Source of the DNA: Streptomyces polyasparticus
GTDB lineage: Bacteria > Actinomycetota > Actinomycetes > Streptomycetales > Streptomycetaceae
Direction of reading: 5' to 3'
Length of the DNA: 64,000 nt
NCBI RefSeq assembly: GCF_014493765.1
Contig: NZ_JACTVJ010000005.1
Location: 744,001 to 808,000, forward strand
This document shows positions 15,916 to 23,252 of this stretch, one piece after another; within the stretch, counting starts at the first letter, position 1; every line of letters starts with the position of its first letter. The notes under the pieces were generated by a model that was not told the origin of the DNA, did no database searches, and saw only the letters and a list, made by a program, of their open reading frames with translations. The position numbers were made by a program, and so were the translations under genes.

Positions 15916-17253
15916 TCAGGAACCCTTCGCTACTGGCTCCAGAACAGCAACACACTCAACATGCGATGTCATCGGAAACAGATCGAACGCCCGCAGCATC
16001 CGCACCTTGTACCCGCCCTCGCGGAAGTACCCGAGGTCCCGCGCGAGTGCCGCCGGGTCGCAGGCCACGTAGGCGATGCGGCGTGCGCCGAGGCCCGACA
16101 GGTGGCGGACCGTCTGCTTGCCGGCGCCCGCGCGGGGCGGGTCGAGGACGATGAGGTCGACCTCGCTGATGCCCGTACGGGGAAGGACGGACTCGACCTT
16201 GCCCTGTTCGATGCGGACGCGGTCGAACGAGGCCAGGTTGTGCCGGGCGTCCTCCACCGCGCGCTTGCCGGACTCGATGCCGAGGACCGCGCCCTTGTCG
16301 CCGACGCGGTCGGCGAGGGCGCCCGCGAAGAGGCCGACGCCGCAGTAGAGGTCGAGGGCCATGTCGCCCTTGCGCGGCAGCAGGCCCTGCATCACGGCGC
16401 GCATCAGGGTGTCGGCGGCCTTCGGGTGGACCTGCCAGAAACCGCCGTCGCCGACGCGGTACGTGCGGTCGTCGGCGCGCTCGCGGACGAAGGCGCGGCC
16501 GTGGACGCGGTGGACCGCGCCGTCCTTCTCGCCGATGCGCTGGACGGAGACCGGCTTGTCGAGTTCGACGATCGGCAGCCGCATCCCCGGGCGCGGGGTG
16601 AGGATCACCTGGCGGTCCTGGGAGCCGGAGGCCGCGATGGCCTCGATGGACGCCATCCCCTCCCACGTCCGCTTCTCGATGCCCAGCTCACTCACACCGG
16701 CAGCGGCGATCATGCAGTGGTCGATCACCTCGACCTCGTGCGAGCGGTGCCGGCGCAGACCCGCCTTGCCGGACGAGGCATCCACCGCGTACTGCACGCG
16801 CGTGCGCCACTGCGGCACCTCGCCCGCGGGGAGCTTGTCGCCCTCGGCCGGCATCACCGTGCCGTCCCAGCCGGCCTCCTCGGGTGTGAGCCCGGCCAGG
16901 TGCTGGAGCTGTTCGGCGATGACCTCGCCCTTGAGGCGGCGCTGGGCGCCGGGTTTGGCGTGCTGCCAGTCGCAGCCGCCGCAGCGGCCAGGGCCCGCGT
17001 ACGGGCAGGGCGCTTCGATCCGGTCCTTGGAGGCCTCGAGGATGGTCACCGCGTCCGCGCGCAGGAAGCGCGCGCCCTCCTCGCCCTCGGTCACGCGCGC
17101 GATCACGCGCTCGCCGGGCAGCGTGTGCCGGACGAAGAGGACCTGGCCCTCGGACGTACGGGCGATGCAGTGGCCGCCGTGTGCGACCGGGCCGACCTCG
17201 ACCTCGTACTCCGTCCCGACCAGCGAGTTCTTCGAATCGGAATCTGCCTGCAT
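15916..17253 (-). CDS. Class I SAM-dependent RNA m5U methyltransferase (TrmA/RumA/RlmD family)
   Basis: A 445-residue enzyme with an N-terminal TRAM domain (about residues 10-70), an iron-sulfur Cys set (Cys83, Cys91, Cys94 in CPYAGPGRCGGC), the SAM motif DLYCGVGLFAG, LDPPRAG, the nucleophile Cys398 in VACDPAAL and the general-base Glu in SHVEC. It methylates C5 of a uridine in rRNA or tRNA; which one is unknown. ATG 17253 is used because upstream residues are non-conserved. It is encoded beside the potassium permease, as in mycobacteria. Confidence 0.9.
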   Translation of the reverse strand: MQADSDSKNSLVGTEYEVEVGPVAHGGHCIARTSEGQVLFVRHTLPGERVIARVTEGEEGARFLRADAVTILEASKDRIEAPCPYAGPGRCGGCDWQHAKPGAQRRLKGEVIAEQLQHLAGLTPEEAGWDGTVMPAEGDKLPAGEVPQWRTRVQYAVDASSGKAGLRRHRSHEVEVIDHCMIAAAGVSELGIEKRTWEGMASIEAIAASGSQDRQVILTPRPGMRLPIVELDKPVSVQRIGEKDGAVHRVHGRAFVRERADDRTYRVGDGGFWQVHPKAADTLMRAVMQGLLPRKGDMALDLYCGVGLFAGALADRVGDKGAVLGIESGKRAVEDARHNLASFDRVRIEQGKVESVLPRTGISEVDLIVLDPPRAGAGKQTVRHLSGLGARRIAYVACDPAALARDLGYFREGGYKVRMLRAFDLFPMTSHVECVAVLEPVAKGS

Positions 17254-17397
17254 GGCGGGGTGGCTCCAAAGCGCTGAGGGATATGGCGGAAGACGGCCCC
17301 CGGCCCGAAAGGAAACGGCCGGACGACAACCCACGAGTCTACGTGGGGATCGTCCGGCCGCCTTACCAGCGCGGGGTCGGCCGTTGCCGGCGCGGGG

Positions 17398-19449
17398 TCA
17401 GCCCTTGGCCGACGGCTCCTTGGGGGCCTTCTTCTCGACGGGGCCGCGGCGCACCGCACCCGGCGCGTTCCATTCGGAGCGCTTACGGGCCCGCTTCTTG
17501 GCGGCCTCCGAGGACTCCAGCTGATACGGCACCGAGGTCACCATCACGCCGGGCGTGAACAGCAGACGGCCCTTCAGGCGCAGCGCGCTCTGGTTGTGCA
17601 GCAGGTGCTCGTACCAGTGGCCGACCACGTACTCCGGAATGATCACCGAGACCGCGTCCCGCGGGCTCTCCCGGCGCAGGTTCTTCACGTACTCGATGAT
17701 CGGGCGGGTGATCTCGCGGTACGGGGAGTCGAGGACCTTGAGCGGGACGGTGATGTTGCGCCGCTCCCACTCCGCCTTGAGCACCTTGGTCTCGGCCGGG
17801 TCCACGTTGACGCTGAGGGCTTCGAGGGTGTCCGAGCGCATCAGCTTCGCGTAGGCGAGGGCGCGCAGCGTCGGCCGGTGGATCTTGGAGACCAGAACGA
17901 TCGAGTGCACGCGCGAAGGCCGGACGCTGTCGTCGGAGGGGCCCTCGGGCGCGGCGATCTCCTCGGAGACCCGGTCGTAGTGCTTACGGATCGCGCTCAT
18001 CGTCACGTAGAAGATGACCATGCCGAGCAGCGCGACCCAGGCACCGTGCGTGAACTTGGTGACCAGGACGACCACCAGGACGAGGCCGGTGAAGAAGGCG
18101 CCGAAGGTGTTGATCGCCCGCGAGCGCTTCATGTGCCGGCGCTTGGCGAGGTCCTTCTCGGTGCGCAGATGACGGTTCCAGTGCCGCACCATGCCGGTCT
18201 GGCTGAGCGTGAAGGACACGAAGACGCCGACGATGTACAGCTGGATCAGCTTGGTCGAGTCGGCCCCGTAGACCCAGACGAGCACCGCCGCGGCGCCCGC
18301 GAGCAGCACGATGCCGTTGGAGAACGCGAGCCGGTCGCCGCGGGTGTGCAGCTGACGCGGCAGGTAGCGGTCCTGCGCGAGGATCGAGCCGAGCAGCGGG
18401 AAGCCGTTGTACGCGGTGTTCGCGGCGAGGAAGAGGACCAGGGCGGTGGCGGCGGCGAGGACGATGAAGAGGAACGATCCGTTGCCGAAGACCGCCTCGG
18501 CGACCTGGGAGATCACCGGGTTCTGCACATAGCCGCTGCCGACCGGCTGACCGTCGCGGATCAGGTCGTGCGCGGGGTTCTCGGCCATCCGTACGTTGCT
18601 GGCCATCGCGAGCGCGATGATGCCGCAGAACATGGTGACGGCCAGGGCGCCCATCAGGGCCAGCGTGGTCGCGGCGTTCTTCGACTTGGGCTTGCGGAAG
18701 GCGGGCACGCCGTTGGAGATCGCCTCCACGCCCGTGAGCGCGGCACAGCCCGAGGAGAAGGCCCGCAGCAGAAGGAAGACGAGCGCGAAGCCCGCGAGCC
18801 CCTGGTGCTCGGGCTTGATCTCGAAGTCGGCGGTCGGTGCCTTGAGCGTGTCGTCGAGCACCAGGCCGCGGAAGGCGCCCCACGCGATCATCAGGAAGAC
18901 ACCGACGACGAAGACGTACGTCGGGATCGCGAAGAGCTTTCCGGATTCCTTGACGCCGCGCAGGTTCATCAGAGTGAGCAGCACGATCACACCGACCGCA
19001 CAGAGCACCTTGTGCTCGATGACGAACGGGATCGCCGAGCCCAGGTTCTCGATGCCCGAGGAGATCGACACGGCGACCGTCAGGACGTAGTCGACGAGCA
19101 GGGCGCTCGCGACGGTCAGGCCCGCCTTGCGGCCGAGGTTGGTGTTGGCGACCTCGTAGTCGCCGCCGCCGCTCGGGTACGCGTGCACGTTCTGGCGGTA
19201 CGAAGCCACCACGGTGAACATCAGCACCACGACCGCGACCGCGATCCAGGGGCTGAAGTGGTACGCCGACACGCCCGCGATCGACAGGACGAGGAGCACC
19301 TCGCCGGGCGCGTACGCCACCGAGGACAGCGGGTCGGAGGCGAACACGGGGAGTGCGATGCGCTTGGGCAGGAGCGTTTCGCCGAGCCTGTCGCTGCGCA
19401 GTGCGCGCCCGATCAGAATCCGTTTGGGCACGTCGGTCAGTTTGGACAC
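17398..19449 (-). CDS. KimA-like APC-superfamily potassium permease
   Basis: A 683-residue membrane protein with about twelve transmembrane segments in residues 35-475 and a 190-residue cytosolic C-terminal domain. ASDPLSSVAYAPGE near residue 37 and the GGGDYEVA segment typify the KimA/YdaO potassium-importer group of the APC superfamily. The divergent ceoBC genes encode TrkA-type potassium regulators, supporting a potassium role. The start is GTG 19449; a TACGAT -10-like hexamer lies only seven bases upstream on this strand, so the message may be leaderless. No c-di-AMP riboswitch is evident in the 162-bp spacer. Confidence 0.8.
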   Translation of the reverse strand: MSKLTDVPKRILIGRALRSDRLGETLLPKRIALPVFASDPLSSVAYAPGEVLLVLSIAGVSAYHFSPWIAVAVVVLMFTVVASYRQNVHAYPSGGGDYEVANTNLGRKAGLTVASALLVDYVLTVAVSISSGIENLGSAIPFVIEHKVLCAVGVIVLLTLMNLRGVKESGKLFAIPTYVFVVGVFLMIAWGAFRGLVLDDTLKAPTADFEIKPEHQGLAGFALVFLLLRAFSSGCAALTGVEAISNGVPAFRKPKSKNAATTLALMGALAVTMFCGIIALAMASNVRMAENPAHDLIRDGQPVGSGYVQNPVISQVAEAVFGNGSFLFIVLAAATALVLFLAANTAYNGFPLLGSILAQDRYLPRQLHTRGDRLAFSNGIVLLAGAAAVLVWVYGADSTKLIQLYIVGVFVSFTLSQTGMVRHWNRHLRTEKDLAKRRHMKRSRAINTFGAFFTGLVLVVVLVTKFTHGAWVALLGMVIFYVTMSAIRKHYDRVSEEIAAPEGPSDDSVRPSRVHSIVLVSKIHRPTLRALAYAKLMRSDTLEALSVNVDPAETKVLKAEWERRNITVPLKVLDSPYREITRPIIEYVKNLRRESPRDAVSVIIPEYVVGHWYEHLLHNQSALRLKGRLLFTPGVMVTSVPYQLESSEAAKKRARKRSEWNAPGAVRRGPVEKKAPKEPSAKG

Positions 19450-19611
19450 GCAGAGGATCGTAAGCGTTCGAACGGTGCCCTGCGCACCTGCCCGGGCGCG
19501 TGTGTAGCTTGGCCTGTGGTCTGAGACCCTGGTGAAGGCGCAGAGACCGCGTCAAGGCGGACACCGCCGCGCCAGACTCTTAACGGAACATTGACAGCCG
19601 GAAGGACGGTC

Positions 19612-20280
19612 GTGCACATCGTCATCATGGGCTGCGGACGAGTGGGTGCCGCTCTCGCGCAGACCTTGGAGCAGCAGGGGCATACGGTCGCCGTGATCGA
19701 CCAGGACCCCACGGCCTTCCGCAGGCTCGGTTCGGGATTCGGCGGCCGCCGGGTCACCGGAGTCGGGTTCGATCAGGACACCCTCCGCGAGGCGGGCATC
19801 GAGGACGCCGGCGCCTTCGCGGCGGTGAGCAGCGGCGACAACTCGAACATCATCGCCGCGCGCGTCGCCCGCGAGATGTTCGGCATCGAGAATGTCGCCG
19901 CCCGTATCTACGACCCGCGTCGCGCCGAGGTCTACCAGCGCCTGGGCATCCCCACGGTCGCCACGGTCCGCTGGACCGCCGACCAGATGCTGCGCCGGCT
20001 CCTGCCCTCGGGCGCGGAGCCGCTGTGGCGCGACCCCACCGGCGGGGTGCAGCTCGCCGAGGTGCATGCCTCGACGGCCTGGGTCGGACACAAGATCAGC
20101 AAGCTGCAGGAGGAGACCGGCGTACGTGTCGCGTTTCTCACCCGGCTCGGCGAGGCGATCCTGCCCTCGTCGCAGACGGTCCTCCAGGAGGGCGACCTGG
20201 TGCACGTCATGATGCGCACCGACGAGATGGAGAAGGTCGAGGCGGCGTTCGCCGAGGGCCCCGAGGAGGGCGGTCACTGA
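19612..20280 (+). CDS. ceoB: TrkA-type potassium uptake regulator (CeoB)
   Basis: A 222-residue RCK protein: an N-terminal Rossmann domain (MGCGRVGAALAQTLEQQGH) and a C-terminal TrkA-C domain. GTG 19612 is preceded by GGAAGGA at five bases; a TTG at 19591 is in frame but adds a non-conserved peptide. It binds nucleotide and gates a potassium permease, most likely the divergent KimA-like protein or a Trk channel elsewhere. It is coupled to ceoC by a TGATG overlap. Confidence 0.85.
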   Translation: MHIVIMGCGRVGAALAQTLEQQGHTVAVIDQDPTAFRRLGSGFGGRRVTGVGFDQDTLREAGIEDAGAFAAVSSGDNSNIIAARVAREMFGIENVAARIYDPRRAEVYQRLGIPTVATVRWTADQMLRRLLPSGAEPLWRDPTGGVQLAEVHASTAWVGHKISKLQEETGVRVAFLTRLGEAILPSSQTVLQEGDLVHVMMRTDEMEKVEAAFAEGPEEGGH

Positions 20281-20948
20281 TGCGCGTCGCTATTGCCGGA
20301 GCCGGTGCTGTCGGCCGCTCCATCGCGGGCGAGCTCCTGGAGAACGGGCACGAGGTCCTGCTCATCGACAAGGCGCCCACCGCCATCTCGGTGGAGCGGG
20401 TGCCGCAGGCCGAGTGGCTGCTCGCCGACGCCTGTGAGATCACCTCGCTCGACGAGGCGGCCCTGCAGCGCTGCAACGTGGTCATCGCCGCGACCGGTGA
20501 CGACAAGGTCAACCTGGTCGTCTCGCTGCTCGCGAAGACCGAGTACGGGGTGCCGCGCGTGGTGGCCCGCGTCAACAACCCGAAGAACGAGTGGCTGTTC
20601 AACGAGTCCTGGGGCGTGGACGTCGCCGTCTCCACGCCGCGGCTCATGTCGGCCCTCGTCGAGGAGGCCGTCAGCGTGGGCGACCTGGTGCGTCTGCTTC
20701 GCTTCAGCCACGGCGACGCCAACCTGGTCGAGCTGACCCTGCCGCCGGAGTCCGCGCTCGCGGGCACCATCATCGGCGAGATCAGCTGGCCCGAGGACAC
20801 CTCGCTGGTCACGATCATCCGCGGCACGCGGGTGCTCTCGCCGACCCACGAGGACTCCCTGGAGGCCGGCGACGAGCTCCTGTTCGTGGCGGCCCAGGCG
20901 CGCGAGGAGCAGCTGGAGGATCTGCTGTCGGTGCGGCGGGACGACTAG
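20280..20948 (+). CDS. ceoC: TrkA-type potassium uptake regulator (CeoC)
   Basis: A second 222-residue RCK protein, MRVAIAGAGAVGRSIAGELL at the N-terminus and a TrkA-C domain ending the protein. It is paralogous to CeoB, and the two probably form a mixed regulatory ring. The ATG overlaps the ceoB stop by one base. A large palindrome follows the stop. Confidence 0.85.
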   Translation: MRVAIAGAGAVGRSIAGELLENGHEVLLIDKAPTAISVERVPQAEWLLADACEITSLDEAALQRCNVVIAATGDDKVNLVVSLLAKTEYGVPRVVARVNNPKNEWLFNESWGVDVAVSTPRLMSALVEEAVSVGDLVRLLRFSHGDANLVELTLPPESALAGTIIGEISWPEDTSLVTIIRGTRVLSPTHEDSLEAGDELLFVAAQAREEQLEDLLSVRRDD

Positions 20949-20988
20949 CCGCGGGACGGGCGACGGCCCGCGCGGCCTGCGCGTAGAG

Positions 20989-21030
20989 CGAGGAGGGGGC
21001 ACCCGGAACGTTCCGGGTGCCCCCTCCTCG
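20989..21030. terminator. 42-bp perfect palindrome, bidirectional terminator
   Basis: Two 21-bp arms (CGAGGAGGGGGCACCCGGAAC and its exact reverse complement) meet with no spacer between ceoC and the convergent DUF3159 gene. Position and strength fit a shared terminator; the absence of any loop base is unusual. Confidence 0.85.
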
Positions 21031-21048
21031 TACGACTGGAGCGAAGTT

Positions 21049-21894
21049 CTACGGCTTGCGGTGACGAGCCCGCTGGGGCTCCTCCTGGGTGAGGCGCTGC
21101 AGGGTCTCGTCCACCAGGGGATCCATCTGCTGGGCGAAGCGCTCCTCGGTGTCGGCCGCGCGTTCGCGGGCCTCCTTGGCCTCCTGCTCGGCCTTCTCCT
21201 TCGCCTCCATCTCGGCGAAGACGTCGATCGGCGGCGGAGCCTTCGCCAGGAACACCCACGTCAGCCATACGGCGAGCAGGAACGGCGGGATCTTCAGGGC
21301 GATCAGGACCCAGCCGAACTTGGTGGTGTCCGCCCACCAGTACATCGGGAAGAGGATCGCGCACTTGGCGAGCAGGATCAGGCCCCAGGCCCAGCTGGCC
21401 TTGGCGTATGCGGCCTTGCGCCCCGGGTTGCGGGTGCGCCAGGAGAGGTTCTCCTTGAAGACCGGGCCGAGGATCAGGCCGATCAGAGGGACGCCGCACA
21501 GGGTCGTGATGATGTACGCGAGGGCCAGGCCCAGCGTGTAGAGCATGCCGGGGAGGTAGAAGTCCTTGGCATTGCCGGTCATCATCGCGAAGACCACACC
21601 GAAGGCCACACCGAAGACACCGCTGAAGGCGTGCTTGACGGTGTCGCGGCGGGTCAGCCGGGCCACGAGGAGCAGCAGCGAGACACCGAGCGCGGCGATC
21701 GCGGAGAGGTGCAGGTCCTTGTTGATCGTGTAGATCGTCACGAAGAGCAGGCCCGGCAGGACCGTCTCGATCATGCCGCGCAGACCGCCGAAGGCCTCGA
21801 AGAGGGCGGCTTCGGTGACCGCCTGCACATCCGCCTGGGACGCCTGGCCGCTGGGCCCTGCGTTTTCGTCGGTCGGCTTGTCGACTGACGTCAC
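21049..21894 (-). CDS. DUF3159 membrane protein
   Basis: A 281-residue protein with about six transmembrane helices (residues 40-215) and a charged, coiled-coil-like C-terminus rich in Glu, Ala and Arg. It matches the actinobacterial DUF3159 family, including the PGLLFVTIYTINKDLH block. Function unknown. GTG 21894 lies three bases beyond the OB-fold gene's stop, so the two are one transcription unit. Mycobacteria keep the same pair next to ceoBC, hinting at a membrane role linked to ion homeostasis. Confidence 0.8.
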   Translation of the reverse strand: MTSVDKPTDENAGPSGQASQADVQAVTEAALFEAFGGLRGMIETVLPGLLFVTIYTINKDLHLSAIAALGVSLLLLVARLTRRDTVKHAFSGVFGVAFGVVFAMMTGNAKDFYLPGMLYTLGLALAYIITTLCGVPLIGLILGPVFKENLSWRTRNPGRKAAYAKASWAWGLILLAKCAILFPMYWWADTTKFGWVLIALKIPPFLLAVWLTWVFLAKAPPPIDVFAEMEAKEKAEQEAKEARERAADTEERFAQQMDPLVDETLQRLTQEEPQRARHRKP

Positions 21895-21897
21895 CGG

Positions 21898-22296
21898 CTA
21901 CTCCCGTCCGAGCGGTCTGAGTTCGTACTTCGGGTTGAACAGCACCCGGCGTCCGCGGTCCACCGAGATACGGCCCGATGCGATGAGCTTGCGCCCCGGC
22001 TCTATGCCCACGATGGAGCGTCGGCCGAGCCACACCACGTCCAGCGCGGCCGTGCCGTCGAAGAGCTCGGCCTCCAGGGCCGGGACTCCGGCGCGTGGCC
22101 GCAGGGTGACGGTGCGCAAGGTACCAGTAACCGTGACGATCTGCCGGTCCCGGCAGTCTCCGATACGGGTGCAGCCTGCCGTGGCCGCGTCCTCCTGCAG
22201 CTCCTCCGACTCCAGCTCCGCCTGGGAGGTGGAAAGCCGGTCGAGCATGCGGCGGAAGCGGCCCGCGGGCTTCTGCGGGCGCGGATCGTCACTCAT
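21898..22296 (-). CDS. OB-fold nucleic-acid-binding domain protein
   Basis: A 132-residue protein with an OB-fold of the tRNA_anti type in residues 45-125 (TVTGTLRTVTLRP, LDVVWLGRRSI, RISVDRGRRVLFNPKYEL). A Cys pair (GCTRIGDC) precedes the barrel. Probably binds nucleic acid; role unknown. It lies three bases upstream of the DUF3159 gene on the same strand. Confidence 0.75.
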   Translation of the reverse strand: MSDDPRPQKPAGRFRRMLDRLSTSQAELESEELQEDAATAGCTRIGDCRDRQIVTVTGTLRTVTLRPRAGVPALEAELFDGTAALDVVWLGRRSIVGIEPGRKLIASGRISVDRGRRVLFNPKYELRPLGRE

Positions 22297-22396
22297 ACAG
22301 GAAGCGTACCGGGGTGGGCCCGGGTTACTCCTTGGCCCCTCAGCCTGGGCTGTTCCGTTACACGGGATGCCCGGCCCGCGGCCCGGGGAAACCCGC

Positions 22397-23083
22397 TCAC
22401 CGCTCGAAGCGGTACCCCATGCCGGGCTCCGTGATGAAGTGCTTCGGGTGCGAGGGGTCCGCTTCCAGCTTGCGGCGCAGCTGCGCCATGTAGACCCGCA
22501 GATAGTTGGTCTCCGTGCCGTAGGACGGGCCCCAGACCTCCTGGAGGAGCTGTTTCTGGCTGACGAGGCGGCCCGTATTGCGCACCAGGACCTCCAGAAG
22601 GTGCCACTCGGTGGGGGTCAGGCGGACGTCGCGGCCCTCGCGGTGGACCTTCTTCGCGGCCAGGTCGACGGTGAAATCGCCGGTGTCCACGGTGACGTCG
22701 TCGTCGCCCGCGCCCGCGACCGGCTCCGCACGGCGCACCGCGGCGCGCAGCCTGGCCAGGAGCTCGTCCATGCCGAAGGGCTTGGTGACATAGTCGTCCG
22801 CGCCCGCGTCCAGGGCCTCGACCTTCTCGTCCGAGCTGTGCCGGGCCGACAGGACCAGGATCGGGACCCGGGTCCAGCCGCGCAGGCCCCGGATCACGTC
22901 GACGCCGTCCATGTCGGGCAGGCCGAGGTCGAGCACGATCACGTCGGGGTGGCGGGCCGCCGCGAGCTGGAGCGCGGAGGCGCCGTCGGCCGCCGCGTCC
23001 ACCTCGTACTTGCGCGCCTTGAGGTTGATGACGAGGGCGCGGACGATCTGCGGCTCGTCGTCGACCACGAGCACCCGGGTCAT
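22397..23083 (-). CDS. kdpE: KdpE-type response regulator
   Basis: A 228-residue OmpR/PhoB-class regulator with phospho-acceptor Asp52 (VLDLGLPD), the KPF motif of the receiver domain, and a C-terminal winged helix (LTPTEWHLLEVLVRN, LRVYMAQLRRKLE). Its partner is the KdpD kinase encoded upstream on the same strand. KdpE normally activates kdpFABC under potassium limitation or salt stress, but no kdpFABC genes are in this window. Confidence 0.9.
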   Translation of the reverse strand: MTRVLVVDDEPQIVRALVINLKARKYEVDAAADGASALQLAAARHPDVIVLDLGLPDMDGVDVIRGLRGWTRVPILVLSARHSSDEKVEALDAGADDYVTKPFGMDELLARLRAAVRRAEPVAGAGDDDVTVDTGDFTVDLAAKKVHREGRDVRLTPTEWHLLEVLVRNTGRLVSQKQLLQEVWGPSYGTETNYLRVYMAQLRRKLEADPSHPKHFITEPGMGYRFER

Positions 23084-23102
23084 ACGTTCCTGCCTTTCAA
23101 TT

Positions 23103-23240
23103 CAGCCCCTGGGGGCATCTCAGCCGCTGCGGGCATTCCAGCCCCTGCGGCGTTTGAGCAGATCCGAACGGAGTTCGGATGCAGGGTCCGGGGCGGAGCT
23201 CCGGTTTCGGGAAGGGGCGGGGTGGGGGAAAACAACCTGC
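23103..23240. repeat. 18-bp triplicate plus Streptomyces-type interspersed element
   Basis: Three 18-bp units beginning CAGCC(C/G)CTG start at 23103, 23121 and 23139. The third runs into GCGGCGTTTGAG, a perfect 8-bp dyad ATCCGAAC/GTTCGGAT (23162-23180), and a G-rich tail ending GGGGGAAAAC. The order matches a dispersed intergenic repeat familiar from Streptomyces genomes. It sits between kdpD and kdpE and may form RNA structure in their transcript. Confidence 0.55.
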
Positions 23241-23252
23241 CGGGAGGCCCCG

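Noticed and set aside
19590-19595. TTGACA as a -35 box for ceoB
   Set aside because: It lies 17 bases before the start codon, so transcription would begin inside the gene.
19450-19611. c-di-AMP (ydaO-type) riboswitch upstream of the KimA-like gene
   Set aside because: The spacer is only 162 bp, and I could not place the paired helices of the motif; the likely transcript appears to be leaderless.
23103-23240. Small gene between kdpD and kdpE (KdpF-like)
   Set aside because: No start with a ribosome site or hydrophobic peptide is present; the region is explained by repeats and a dyad.
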